This document shows, in pieces, positions 7,682 to 15,811 of a DNA stretch of 51,249 bases. A program made the position numbers and the translations under genes. Source of the DNA: Candidatus Lachnoclostridium avicola (lineage in GTDB: Bacteria > Bacillota > Clostridia > Lachnospirales > Lachnospiraceae); the NCBI GenBank assembly GCA_019114465.1, contig DXFM01000019.1, positions 1 through 51,249 on the forward strand. The letters are read 5' to 3'. The stretch's first letter is position 1. Each line of letters begins with the position of its first letter. A model generated the notes under the pieces. That model was given only the letters and a program-made list of their open reading frames with translations, was not told the origin of the DNA and ran no database searches.

Positions 7682-9173
7682 TGCGCCCTCCCATCATCAG
7701 ATAGCCCACCTTCTCCGTGGAAAATTCCTTTCTCTCAAATTCTCCCCGGATCAGCCCGTCATAGATCACATACACCCGGTCAGAGAGGGAAAGTATCTCC
7801 GAAAGCTCAGAAGATACCAGAAGGATTGCCCCGTCTTTTCTTCTTTTTTCTACAAGCTGATCGTGGATAAATTCCTGTGCTCCGATATCCACACCTCTCG
7901 TAGGCTCCGCCGCAATCAGAAACTTTGAGTGATGCTCAATCTCTCTCGCCACGATCAATTTCTGAATATTTCCTCCTGACAACGCTCCCGCCTGATCTGC
8001 GATGCGGTCATACTTCACATCGTATTTTTCCAGCAGATTTTTGGTAAACTGGCGGTTATGATTCGTATTTAAAATTCCTCTGGATGAAAATCCCTCCTGA
8101 TGCTCATATCCCATGATGGACGTCTCTTCCAGGCTTGCCTTGACCGCACAGCCGTAGGCATAGCGGTCCTCCGGAATATGGGCACAGCCGGCTTCCCGTA
8201 TCTTTCTCACCCCCATATGGGAAATCTCCTGTCCGTTCAGGCGGATGCTTCCCCCGTCTGGATGGGCAAGCCCTGTCAGACACTGAATCAGTTCTGTCTG
8301 TCCGTTTCCTGATACCCCGGCCAGACCGACGATTTCACCTTCCCGCACGCACAGATTTACCCCTTTGAGGACAGAGACGCCGTCTTTGGAAAACGTGAGG
8401 TTTTCCACTTCCAGAACTGCTTTTCCCGGCTTTCTTTCCTCTATCTCCCGGGGCGGAATTCCCCTGCCCACCATCAAATAGGACAATTCTTTAATAGTTG
8501 TATCTTCAATCCTGCGCTCGCCCACATATCTTCCCTTCCGCATAATCACGGCCCGGTCCGCCACATCCATGACTTCCTGGAGCTTATGGGTAATAATGAT
8601 AATGCTCTTTCCCAGACCGGACAAATACTTCAGGGTTTTTAACAGCTCTTCTATTTCCTTGGGAACCAGCACCGCCGTGGGCTCATCAAAAATAATAATA
8701 TCTGCATCCTGATACAGCACTTTCAATATTTCTATTCTCTGACGCATACCTACGGAACAGTCATCCACTTTCAGGTCCGGGTCAATCTCCAGTCCATATT
8801 TTTCACTTAACTGCCGTACAATTTCTTTTGCCTTTTTCCGGTCAAAAAAGCCCCTGCGGGAGGGTTCTTTTCCGTATACAATGTTTTCCGCCACCGTATA
8901 ATCGTTAAACAGCATAAAATGCTGCTGAACCATTCCAATTCCCAGTTCAATGGCATCCCGCACTGAGTTTATCTTTACCTTTTTCCCATTCAGAAAGATT
9001 TCTCCGGAATCAGCCTGGTTCAGACCGTACAGGATTTTCATGATAGTGGTTTTTCCGGCCCCGTTCTCTCCGATTACTGCCAGAATCTCGCCTTTTTCCA
9101 GCCCAAAACTGATGTGATCGTTTGCCACTGTCTGGCCGAAAGTTTTCGTTATCTCTTTTAATTCCAGGAACAT
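7674..9173 (-). CDS. nupO: Nucleoside ABC transporter ATP-binding protein (NupO-like, two ABC domains)
   Basis: The 499-residue protein contains two fused ABC domains. The first has Walker A G-E-N-G-A-G-K-T-T (about residues 35-43), the variant signature S-V-G-M-R-Q-R and Walker B I-I-I-F-D-E-P-T. The second has a Walker A in which Lys is replaced, G-V-S-G-N-G-Q-T-E, a full signature L-S-G-G-N-I-Q-K and Walker B L-I-A-A-E-P-T-R-G-V-D. The degenerate second site is normal for sugar and nucleoside importers of this type. It powers uptake through the NupP/NupQ pair. A hairpin at 9193-9228 separates it from the binding-protein gene and probably lowers its expression relative to that protein. Confidence 0.92.
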   Translation of the reverse strand: MFLELKEITKTFGQTVANDHISFGLEKGEILAVIGENGAGKTTIMKILYGLNQADSGEIFLNGKKVKINSVRDAIELGIGMVQQHFMLFNDYTVAENIVYGKEPSRRGFFDRKKAKEIVRQLSEKYGLEIDPDLKVDDCSVGMRQRIEILKVLYQDADIIIFDEPTAVLVPKEIEELLKTLKYLSGLGKSIIIITHKLQEVMDVADRAVIMRKGRYVGERRIEDTTIKELSYLMVGRGIPPREIEERKPGKAVLEVENLTFSKDGVSVLKGVNLCVREGEIVGLAGVSGNGQTELIQCLTGLAHPDGGSIRLNGQEISHMGVRKIREAGCAHIPEDRYAYGCAVKASLEETSIMGYEHQEGFSSRGILNTNHNRQFTKNLLEKYDVKYDRIADQAGALSGGNIQKLIVAREIEHHSKFLIAAEPTRGVDIGAQEFIHDQLVEKRRKDGAILLVSSELSEILSLSDRVYVIYDGLIRGEFERKEFSTEKVGYLMMGGRNE

Positions 9174-9192
9174 CCCGCACCCCTCCTGCCGT

Positions 9193-9228
9193 AAAAGGAA
9201 GGCTGCCGCAGCAGCCTCCTTTCCTTTT
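9193..9228 (-). terminator. Attenuating hairpin between the binding protein and the ATPase gene
   Basis: On the minus strand GGAAAGGAGGCTGC and GCAGCCTTCCTTTT form a stem of about 13 pairs with one bulge and a TGCG loop, ending in TTTT. It lies inside the operon, just after the bmpA-like gene. Partial termination or RNA stabilisation here would give more binding protein than membrane complex, as in many ABC operons. Confidence 0.6.
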
Positions 9229-9240
9229 CACACACAGCGC

Positions 9241-10287
9241 TTACTGAACGTAACTCTCCTCATCCGGCACCACGGAGAGATCTATTTCCTTGTTGGCAAT
9301 CTTCTCTGCGGTATCCTTTAAAATTTCAATATCTTCATCTGTCAGACGGTCACTTCTTGGATTTTCTGTCTCATGAGTCACATGCACAGCGCCTATGGCT
9401 CCCTCCGCAATACCCAGAGATTCATTTTCCGTATTCCAGCTGTCGCCGTAATATTGGTCCATCAGGTAATTCATTGTCGCGTAGGTATCTTTGATCTGGC
9501 TGGTCACAATCCATGGATTATCAGGAGATGTCAAATCCACATCCTGTCCTGATGTATAGAAATGTTTCTCCAGAGCGGCTTCAAAAACGCCCTTATCTCC
9601 GCCTGCTGCGGCAGAATTGATAAACTGGCATCCCTGCTCATACTGCTGGATCGCATATTCTTTGGCCTTTGCTGGATCATTGTAGCTTCCCACATAGTTA
9701 AACACAAATTCCGCGTCCGGTTTTTCTGATTTGACACCTTCCATATAGCCCCATCTCCACTTGAAGCTGCTGGGACCCTGGGATACGTGAACCGCACCGA
9801 AAAGCTGATCCTCCTCGTCCGTCACCATTCCCGCAATCTTTCCAATCAGATAAGCACCTTCCTGTTCCCGGAAAGAAATACATTTTACATTGTCCACATC
9901 CACTTCAGAGTCAATAAGTGCGTAATCTGCGCGGTCCGGAAATTCCGTGGCCATTTTGCTGATGGCATCTCCCGCCTGCCAGCTTCCTCCGATGAGCAAA
10001 TCCACTCCTTCTTCCACCAGAGCACGGCAGTTGTCCTCATAGGCAGCCGCGTCAGCGCATTCCGCAATCACAACCTCAAACCCATGCTTCTCTGCGCTCG
10101 CCTTCAGCCCGTCAATCATATCCAGCACAAACACCTGAGTTCCCGCCACGTCACACACCAGCCCCACTTTTTTCGTCTCTTCTCCATTTCCGGAAGAAGC
10201 CTGATCATTCGCTGTGTTTCCCGAACCGCCACAGGCTGTCATCATGGCCATAGAAAGTACAAGTGCGATCGCTGCTATTTTCTTCAT
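9241..10287 (-). CDS. nupN: BmpA/Med-family nucleoside-binding lipoprotein
   Basis: The product (348 residues) has a lipoprotein signal, M-K-K-I-A-A-I-A-L-V-L-S-M-A-M-M-T-A-C, with the lipidated Cys followed by Gly and a Ser/Gly/Asn-rich tether. The mature domain matches the BMP family (D-M-I-D-G-L-K-A, V-A-G-T-Q-V-F, I-G-G-S-W-Q-A-G-D-A), the nucleoside-binding proteins of PnrA/NupN type. The start is the ATG at 10287, six codons inside the longest frame, because GGGAGG sits 7 bases upstream. It captures the substrate outside the membrane for the NupOPQ complex. Exact specificity (ribonucleoside, deoxynucleoside or 5'-deoxynucleoside) cannot be read from sequence. Confidence 0.88.
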   Translation of the reverse strand: MKKIAAIALVLSMAMMTACGGSGNTANDQASSGNGEETKKVGLVCDVAGTQVFVLDMIDGLKASAEKHGFEVVIAECADAAAYEDNCRALVEEGVDLLIGGSWQAGDAISKMATEFPDRADYALIDSEVDVDNVKCISFREQEGAYLIGKIAGMVTDEEDQLFGAVHVSQGPSSFKWRWGYMEGVKSEKPDAEFVFNYVGSYNDPAKAKEYAIQQYEQGCQFINSAAAGGDKGVFEAALEKHFYTSGQDVDLTSPDNPWIVTSQIKDTYATMNYLMDQYYGDSWNTENESLGIAEGAIGAVHVTHETENPRSDRLTDEDIEILKDTAEKIANKEIDLSVVPDEESYVQ

Positions 10288-10315
10288 ATTCTTTTCCTCC
10301 CTCATCTGTGGAAAC

Positions 10316-11146
10316 TTATACCATATGTTTTACAATCTCTTTTAAATAAGAACGGAATTCCCCAGCGGATTCGGCCGCCACCTGATCCACTTCTTCTCCG
10401 TTGACCGCCCGGTTGTCCACACCTGCTCCCATATTTGTGATCAGAGATATGGCCAAAGTTTTGATTCCGCAGTGAGCCGCCGTTATAGCTTCCGTAACCG
10501 TGGACATTCCAGCAGCGTCGGCACCTGCCATCCGCAGGAAACGGATCTCTGCCGGAGTTTCAAAATGGGGGCCAACCTGGTATGCGTAAATTCCCTCCTG
10601 GACACGGAGCCGGCAGGTGCCTGCCAGATTCTTCGCCAGCCGCCGCAGTCCCTCATCGTAGGCATTGCACAGATCAAAGAATCTCGGACCGATCCTGTCA
10701 TCGTTGGGGCCCCTCAAAGGAGAAGCTCCCGGAAGGTTTATGTGGTCTTTTATAATCATCAGATCTCCCGGACGATACCCGGTGTTGATCGCTCCAGCCG
10801 CATTTGTCAGGATCATGGTCTTTACTCCCAGCTGTTTAAAGAGACGAACCGGCGCCACCAGCTGCTCATAATCGTACCCCTCGTAGTAGTGAAACCTTCC
10901 GGACATACAGACCACTTTTTTCCCGCACAGCTCTCCCAGGATCAGCTTTCCCGCATGGGATTTTACTGTGCTCACCAGAAAATTTGGAATCTCTTCATAG
11001 GGAATCTCTGTGCGGTGGGAGATATCCTCCGCCAGTGTTCCCAGGGCAGATCCAAGAATGATGGCAATTTCCGGCTGGTAATCGATTTTTTCCCTCACAT
11101 ACGACGCACTTTTTTCAAAATACTCCTGGTTATAACACTCTTTCAT
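10316..11146 (-). CDS. punA: Purine nucleoside phosphorylase, trimeric type
   Basis: The 276-residue protein is a PNP-I (PunA/DeoD-trimeric) enzyme. Visible are the phosphate loop I-I-L-G-S-A-L-G, the phosphate His/Arg segment M-S-G-R-F-H-Y-Y-E-G and N-A-A-G-A-I-N-T-G-Y. Also present are D-H-I-N-L-P-G-A-S-P-L and A-D-A-A-G-M-S-T-V-T-E, the ribose Met motif. It converts purine (deoxy)nucleosides and phosphate to base and pentose-1-phosphate. Some relatives also accept methylthioadenosine, but the trimeric bacterial type usually prefers 6-oxopurines. It overlaps the upstream uridine-phosphorylase-like gene by four bases and supplies the sugar phosphate that the operon's isomerase and aldolase can use. 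Confidence 0.9.
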   Translation of the reverse strand: MKECYNQEYFEKSASYVREKIDYQPEIAIILGSALGTLAEDISHRTEIPYEEIPNFLVSTVKSHAGKLILGELCGKKVVCMSGRFHYYEGYDYEQLVAPVRLFKQLGVKTMILTNAAGAINTGYRPGDLMIIKDHINLPGASPLRGPNDDRIGPRFFDLCNAYDEGLRRLAKNLAGTCRLRVQEGIYAYQVGPHFETPAEIRFLRMAGADAAGMSTVTEAITAAHCGIKTLAISLITNMGAGVDNRAVNGEEVDQVAAESAGEFRSYLKEIVKHMV

Positions 11147-11922
11147 CCGATCTCCTTTTTCTCTTTTTCTCTTGCGCTCAATATCCGTATTCCTTCGACG
11201 ACCGTTCTGATTGCCGCAGTCATATCCCGCACCGTTTCGCAGGGAAGTCCCGCCTGTTCCCGTTCCTTATTCCAGATCACATGGAGGACAGCCCCCGCCC
11301 GGACCTTCCGGATCTGAGAAACCACAAACACAGAAGCGCACTCCATCTCTGAGGCCAAAGCCCCCGCCCGGATCCAGGAATCATAGTGTTCCTTCAGATC
11401 CCTTCCGATGGGCATGCTCATGGGTCTGTGCTGTCCATAGTAAGAATCCTTACTCTGTACCACCCCTTTGTGGGCCCTGACTCCAACTTTGGCAGCCCCC
11501 TCATTCAGGGCACACAGCACATCAAAATCAGGAACTGCCGGGAACTCAGGATAGATATACTCCTTCGTTGTTCCTTCCTGTCGAATCGCGCCTGTTGGAA
11601 GCACCAGCTCGCCGCTCATCACTTCCGGCTGCATTCCTCCGCATGTACCCAGACGGATTACAGTGTTCACTCCAATCATCGCCAGCTCCTCCACCGCTAT
11701 GGCAGCGGAAGGGCCTCCCATGCCGGTGGATATGACCAGTACCTTCTCCCCGTCCACCCAGCCCTCATAACTGGTATACTCCCGGTGAACGCTCAGTGGT
11801 CTGGAATCCGCCAGAAACCCGGCTATAACGGGAACTCTGGCTGGATCGCCGGGAAGGATGGCATATTTCGCTCCCAGATCAGAACTCAAATCAATACTGC
11901 TCGCATATACCTTCTCGCTCAC
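11143..11922 (-). CDS. udp: Uridine phosphorylase-family enzyme (first copy)
   Basis: This 259-residue enzyme of the hexameric uridine/purine phosphorylase family has Y-A-I-L-P-G-D-P-A-R-V (phosphate site), V-I-R-L-G-T-C-G-G-M-Q and S-E-M-E-C-A (ribose site). A longer C-terminal region with Q-S-K-D-S-Y-Y-G-Q-H resembles uridine phosphorylase, which has an F-Y-G-Q segment here. It yields uracil (or another base) and pentose-1-phosphate. It starts 11 bases after the mtnA-like stop and overlaps punA by four bases. Having two members of this family plus PunA in one operon suggests a broad nucleoside diet. Confidence 0.87.
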   Translation of the reverse strand: MSEKVYASSIDLSSDLGAKYAILPGDPARVPVIAGFLADSRPLSVHREYTSYEGWVDGEKVLVISTGMGGPSAAIAVEELAMIGVNTVIRLGTCGGMQPEVMSGELVLPTGAIRQEGTTKEYIYPEFPAVPDFDVLCALNEGAAKVGVRAHKGVVQSKDSYYGQHRPMSMPIGRDLKEHYDSWIRAGALASEMECASVFVVSQIRKVRAGAVLHVIWNKEREQAGLPCETVRDMTAAIRTVVEGIRILSAREKEKKEIG

Positions 11923-11933
11923 ATTGTCCCCCT

Positions 11934-12986
11934 TTACTCAGCCGTTTTTTGAAAATATTTCTCCAGATCATAGGGAGAATACACACCCTTATCTGTGACA
12001 ATTCCATTGCAGAGCTTCGGAGGCGTGATGTCAAACGCAGGATAGTAGGCTTTAACGCCTTCTTTGGTCACCTTTGTTCCCATAGCCTCCATGACCAGCT
12101 CCGGATCCCGATATTCGATATTTACCGTATCAATGGTGCTGTGGTCCGGATTTGGCGTTCCCGTGGCAAAATAGGGAATTCCATGATAGGCCGCCGCCAG
12201 GGCGATCTGGAAAGTTCCCACTTTATTTACCACATAACCGTCCATAGTAATCACATCTGCCGCGGATGTAAATACATCCACATGCTTTTCTTTTAATATA
12301 AAGCCCGGCATATTATCAGTGATAACAGCCACATCTACGCCCATATCATAGGCTACGCTGGCCGTCAGCCTCGCCCCCTGGAAATAGGGTCTGGTCTCCG
12401 CGCAGATCATCTTGATGTCATTGTTTCTTCTGTGACATTCCCGGATCAGTGTTCCGATAATTGTCTCCGCAAAGCACTGGGTCATAATCGTACCGTTCTG
12501 CGGAATCAGGTCTGCAAGATATTTCCCCACTTTTTCATATTTCAGGTAATTATTATTAATATAATTGAAGGCATACTCTCTCAGAGGTTCTGTGATTTCC
12601 TCTCCGTTTCGTCCTTCCCCTGCCAGCTTTTTTGCCAAGTCCAGGGCTCCGTCCGTGATACGGACCATTTTTGCCACCGTGGTGGGTCTTGCATGGGACA
12701 GGGTATAGGCGGCCTTTTCCATATAGCTGATCAACTCGTCCCCAGCCAGTTCCCTGGCTTCGTGGGCTGCTAAGGCCATTCCCATGGCCGCCGCCGTGTA
12801 AGGGCCGCCGCTCTGGGTAACCATATCCCCGATTGCTTTCGCCACTTCCTCATGTTTGGTACAGATCACATACTCTGTTTTCACCGGATAGATTCTCCGG
12901 TCCAGAATCCGGACTGCCCCATCCTCATACCACGCCACATTTTCATAGCGCAGCAGAAATCCCATCCCTTCATCTGCTCGTTTCAT
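11934..12986 (-). CDS. mtnA: Sugar-1-phosphate aldose-ketose isomerase, MtnA family
   Basis: The 350-residue protein belongs to the eIF2B-like isomerases that convert 5-methylthioribose-1-phosphate to the ribulose form. Family landmarks are H-A-R-P-T-T-V (98-104), the catalytic Cys171 in M-T-Q-C-F-A-E, E-T-R-P-Y-F-Q-G-A-R-L-T (197-208) and the catalytic Asp224 in I-T-D-N-M. N-K-V-G-T-F-Q-I-A (254-262) and H-S-T-I-D are also present. The usual T-H-C-N-A-G is changed to T-Q-C-F-A-E, so it is a divergent member and substrate choice (methylthio-, 5-deoxy- or plain ribose-1-phosphate) is open. It starts two bases after the aldolase stop, which argues strongly that its product feeds that aldolase. 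Confidence 0.85.
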   Translation of the reverse strand: MKRADEGMGFLLRYENVAWYEDGAVRILDRRIYPVKTEYVICTKHEEVAKAIGDMVTQSGGPYTAAAMGMALAAHEARELAGDELISYMEKAAYTLSHARPTTVAKMVRITDGALDLAKKLAGEGRNGEEITEPLREYAFNYINNNYLKYEKVGKYLADLIPQNGTIMTQCFAETIIGTLIRECHRRNNDIKMICAETRPYFQGARLTASVAYDMGVDVAVITDNMPGFILKEKHVDVFTSAADVITMDGYVVNKVGTFQIALAAAYHGIPYFATGTPNPDHSTIDTVNIEYRDPELVMEAMGTKVTKEGVKAYYPAFDITPPKLCNGIVTDKGVYSPYDLEKYFQKTAE

Positions 12987-12988
12987 TT

Positions 12989-13606
12989 TTACCTCCTCCC
13001 TTTCATCTGCTCCACATGCTTCTGGTCTATCACCTTCACATCCCCGCTGCCCAACGCCAGACTATATATTTTTGCGGCATCTTCCACATAGACCGCCCGG
13101 ATATGAGCCTGATCCAGGTTAGATCCCACAGCAAGAACTCCATGATTTGCCAGCAGACATGCATGCTTACCGTTCAGTTTTTTCACTGCTTCCGTCCCCA
13201 CTTCCACAGTTCCCGGAAGGGCAAAATCCGCCACTTCCACTTCTCCTCCCAGAAACGGCACCATCTCAATCAAAATCACAGGCACCGTCTGATGAGTCAC
13301 TGCAAATGATGTGGCATAGGGAGAATGGGTGTGTACAACCGCATTGACCTCCGGCTTGCAGCGATAAATCTCCCCGTGCATTCTCCACTCAGAAGAGGGG
13401 GCCTTCTCTCCTTCCAGCACGTCCCCATCCAGTGTCATTTTAACAATATCTTCCGTTTTCATGGTCTCGTAAGCCACGGAGCTGGGAGTGATGTACATAA
13501 TTCCGGCCATGCGGTCATACAAACTCAAATTTCCGCTCGTTCCGGCAAACAGTCCTTCTCTGTAGGACAATTTTGCCATCTCTAAAAGCTCCTCTCTGAT
13601 ATCCAA
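12989..13606 (-). CDS. Class II aldolase, fuculose-phosphate/ribulose-1-phosphate type
   Basis: The 205-residue zinc aldolase resembles L-fuculose-1-phosphate aldolase (FucA) and the Ald2 enzyme of the DHAP shunt. The phosphate-binding loop G-T-S-G-N-L-S (22-28) is intact. The metal and catalytic set is Glu73 (S-S-E-W), His92 and His94 (V-H-T-H-S-P), and His155 (A-N-H-G), the same numbering as E. coli FucA. It would split a ketose-1-phosphate into DHAP and an aldehyde: acetaldehyde from 5-deoxyribulose-1-phosphate, methylthioacetaldehyde from the MTR product, glycolaldehyde from ribulose-1-phosphate. It is the first gene of the nine-gene operon, behind the promoter at 13669-13697. Confidence 0.88.
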   Translation of the reverse strand: MDIREELLEMAKLSYREGLFAGTSGNLSLYDRMAGIMYITPSSVAYETMKTEDIVKMTLDGDVLEGEKAPSSEWRMHGEIYRCKPEVNAVVHTHSPYATSFAVTHQTVPVILIEMVPFLGGEVEVADFALPGTVEVGTEAVKKLNGKHACLLANHGVLAVGSNLDQAHIRAVYVEDAAKIYSLALGSGDVKVIDQKHVEQMKGRR

Positions 13607-13624
13607 AATATCTGCCCTCCTTTT

Positions 13625-13669
13625 TGTTGATTTATGTTGCTTTTAATTGTTTTTTGTTTTACATCAACA
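13625..13669 (-). promoter_or_regulatory. Candidate DeoR-type operator
   Basis: TGTTGAT (13625-13631) and ATCAACA (13663-13669) form an inverted repeat in the leader of the aldolase operon. They flank several TTGTTT/AACAA runs and touch the -10 box. The adjacent DeoR regulator is the natural candidate to bind here and be released by a phosphorylated sugar intermediate. This is inference from position and symmetry. Confidence 0.4.
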
Positions 13670-13697
13670 CAATACCACACACGTAGACACTTTTCAA
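13669..13697 (-). promoter_or_regulatory. Promoter of the aldolase-mtnA-phosphorylase-nup operon
   Basis: On the minus strand TTGAAA, a 17-base spacer and TATTGT precede the aldolase gene by about 65 bases. No strong terminator is seen from here down to 4942, and genes are separated by at most about 70 bases, so this is the probable single main promoter for nine genes. Confidence 0.5.
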
Positions 13698-13783
13698 TTC
13701 TTTTTGGTATTTTCTCCAAATGATACGAATTGTCCGGTTCTTTTTTGTGCAGTTTGTATTGATCCGCTGTGTCTTAGGGCAAA

Positions 13784-13821
13784 AAAACGCCGTCCTGCAG
13801 GTACTTTCCCTGTAAGACGGC
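13784..13821 (-). terminator. Intrinsic terminator after the DeoR gene
   Basis: The arms CGCCGTCCTGCAGG (13788-13801) and CCTGTAAGACGGC (13809-13821) pair. On the minus strand they are followed by seven T. It ends the nucleoside hydrolase-mtnK-deoR unit and separates it from the aldolase operon promoter. Confidence 0.85.
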
Positions 13822-13835
13822 ATTGAATACCAGAT

Positions 13836-14600
13836 TTATTTTATACATTCCACCAGCTGAATATCATATTCTTTCAGCAGATTTCTCCAATCTTCATCCA
13901 CCTTCTGATCCGTGATCAGCAGATCAATGCCGGTCAAAGGACAGGTACGGGTAAATGCAGAGCGGCTGAATTTCGTATGGTCAACCATCAGACACACCCT
14001 GTCCGCACACTCAATAATGCACCGGTGCACTTCCGCGATCATATCGTCAGAATCGTAAATTCCGTACCCCAGGTCCAGGCTGGTACAGGAAATAAAAGCA
14101 TAATCAAAACAGTGCCGTTTCAGATACTGAAGCGTCTCAATCCCGAAAAATGCCTGACTCTTCTGGTCAAAATCTCCCCCCGGGGCGCAAAGACGTATCC
14201 CTCCGTGCTGGGTGACGTTCTCCATCACCGGAAGGGAATTGGTCATAACCGTTAGAGGCATATCCGAAAAATAATCACACATATTAAAAACCGTGGTGGA
14301 ATGATCCATAAAAAAGCAGTCATTGGGCTGAAGAAGACCCACAGCAGCTCTGGCCATTCTTTGTTTTTCTTCTTTCATGACCGCTGATTTGATCTTCTGC
14401 GATACAGTTATGTTCTTCTTCAGAAGCAGAGAAGCTCCGCCATAAGTTTTAATCAAAAATCCCTCGCTGCTCAGGGCTTCAAAATCTCTTCTTATGGTTT
14501 CCGTACTAACTCCAAACAGTTCTGCCATTTCCGCCACCGTCACATTTTTTTTCGCAAGCAGCACTTCTTTTATCTTCTCCCTGCGTTCGATGGTTAACAT
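13836..14600 (-). CDS. DeoR-family transcriptional regulator
   Basis: The 254-residue regulator has an N-terminal DeoR winged helix (residues 1-57) with V-T-V-A-E-M-A-E-L-F-G-V-S-T-E-T-I-R-R-D followed by the S-E-G-F-L-I-K-T-Y-G-G-A hinge. The sensor domain is the ISOCOT fold (F-M-D-H-S-T-T-V, C-A-P-G-G-D-F, V-D-H-T-K-F). That fold binds phosphorylated sugars, and it is related to sugar-phosphate isomerases. It lies last in the hydrolase-mtnK unit, 28 bases after mtnK. The effector could be a pentose-1-phosphate or ketose-1-phosphate of the pathway. It probably controls both neighbouring units. Confidence 0.9.
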   Translation of the reverse strand: MLTIERREKIKEVLLAKKNVTVAEMAELFGVSTETIRRDFEALSSEGFLIKTYGGASLLLKKNITVSQKIKSAVMKEEKQRMARAAVGLLQPNDCFFMDHSTTVFNMCDYFSDMPLTVMTNSLPVMENVTQHGGIRLCAPGGDFDQKSQAFFGIETLQYLKRHCFDYAFISCTSLDLGYGIYDSDDMIAEVHRCIIECADRVCLMVDHTKFSRSAFTRTCPLTGIDLLITDQKVDEDWRNLLKEYDIQLVECIK

Positions 14601-14628
14601 AACTTCACGCTCCTCTTTTGATTTTCAC

Positions 14629-15801
14629 TTATATAATACTGTCGAAATCAGATGCCTCCGTATAGTTTTTTCGGTTTATCACTAGATCAATGCCCTTTTT
14701 CAAAAGTATTCTTTCCGCCTGGCACCGTTTCTGTCTCTCCAGACTCTGCACATCCTTTACTTTGGCAACTCCCAGCACCCGGCGTATGATTTCCGTGCCG
14801 CAGTATCCGGCGCTGTCAGCGAGTATGTTCCTAATATACCATTGATTCAGCTCCTTTTCAAATGCATCTTTTCCCGGCTTCCGTTTCTGACCTGCCGTCT
14901 CCTCAGTAAAAATCCGCAGAATGCTCCTGATCTGCTTTTCAGTCCAGTCCGCCACCTCATTTCTTTCCGTCAGCAAAGCGTTTGTTTTTGCCAGCAGCAG
15001 ATGAGCAATAACATTTCCCACATCATATCCAGTCGGCCCGTAAAAGGCAAATTCCGAATCAAAAATCTTTACCCCTTTCTCGCTGATAAACAGAGATCCC
15101 GTGTGAAGATCCCCGTGAATAAAAGACTGACTGGAAGTCATAAATTGATACTTCAGCTTTCCAACCTCTTTTTTCAGCTCCTCGCCGGCATAAATATTTT
15201 CCTCCACGTAAGCACTGTTTTCCGGCTCTACTCCGTTGCCGCCGGACAGATTAAAGATGGGTTCGTCAAATACCAGACGCTCACTGATCTCACACAGCTC
15301 CGGATTGATGAACTCTTTCACCTCATATTTTTTTCGAATGTGATCTGCCTGCACGTCTGAAGTCTGCCTGTAATTTTCCGCCAGAATATGACCGATCTGC
15401 TCCCCGAAAGAATCACAGAGAGGCCTGCCGTCCAGCAGTGCCTGGCGCATGACTGTATAATCTTTCATATCTTCCATGACCATACAGTCCATAATTTCAT
15501 CGTAGAGATATACCTTCGGAGTACTCCCCGGCACAATTTCGTTCTGCCTGATCAGCGCTCTTGCTTCTCTTTGATTTCGTTTCCGGCTTATATTTTTTCC
15601 AGAAGAAAGTCTCGTAGCTTCTCCCGCCTGTTTTAGAATCAAGCTTTTCTCTCCGCAGGAAATTCGATAAATATAATTCATATTTCCGTCTCCGATCTCC
15701 CTGCTTACCAACGGCCCCTTGGAATCTGCAAAAAACCCTTTCCCCAGAATGTAGTCTGCTGCACCCTCCTGATCAAACATTTTATAAGTTTTGCTGTCCA
15801 T
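14629..15801 (-). CDS. mtnK: 5-methylthioribose kinase-family sugar kinase (MtnK)
   Basis: The 390-residue protein is a clear MtnK homologue of the aminoglycoside-phosphotransferase fold. Visible are I-G-D-G-N-M-N-Y-I-Y near residue 37, Lys57 in L-I-L-K-Q-A (ATP), the catalytic loop F-I-H-G-D-L-H-T-G-S (227-236) and the metal-binding I-F-D-S-E-F-A-F-Y-G-P (246-256). It phosphorylates C1 of methylthioribose or 5-deoxyribose. Methionine-salvage genes beyond mtnA (mtnB, mtnC, mtnD, mtnW) are not present. Instead an aldolase follows, the arrangement expected for the DHAP shunt rather than full salvage. It is preceded by two nucleoside-hydrolase genes that can supply free pentose. Confidence 0.88.
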   Translation of the reverse strand: MDSKTYKMFDQEGAADYILGKGFFADSKGPLVSREIGDGNMNYIYRISCGEKSLILKQAGEATRLSSGKNISRKRNQREARALIRQNEIVPGSTPKVYLYDEIMDCMVMEDMKDYTVMRQALLDGRPLCDSFGEQIGHILAENYRQTSDVQADHIRKKYEVKEFINPELCEISERLVFDEPIFNLSGGNGVEPENSAYVEENIYAGEELKKEVGKLKYQFMTSSQSFIHGDLHTGSLFISEKGVKIFDSEFAFYGPTGYDVGNVIAHLLLAKTNALLTERNEVADWTEKQIRSILRIFTEETAGQKRKPGKDAFEKELNQWYIRNILADSAGYCGTEIIRRVLGVAKVKDVQSLERQKRCQAERILLKKGIDLVINRKNYTEASDFDSII

Positions 15802-15811
15802 GCGTCCCCCA

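Noticed and set aside
11934..12986. The MtnA-like protein as a translation initiation factor eIF2B-like or R15P isomerase only
   Set aside because: The full MtnA landmark set (catalytic Cys, ITDN Asp, ETRP, HSTID) and the coupling with an aldolase and MtnK fit sugar-1-phosphate isomerase better.
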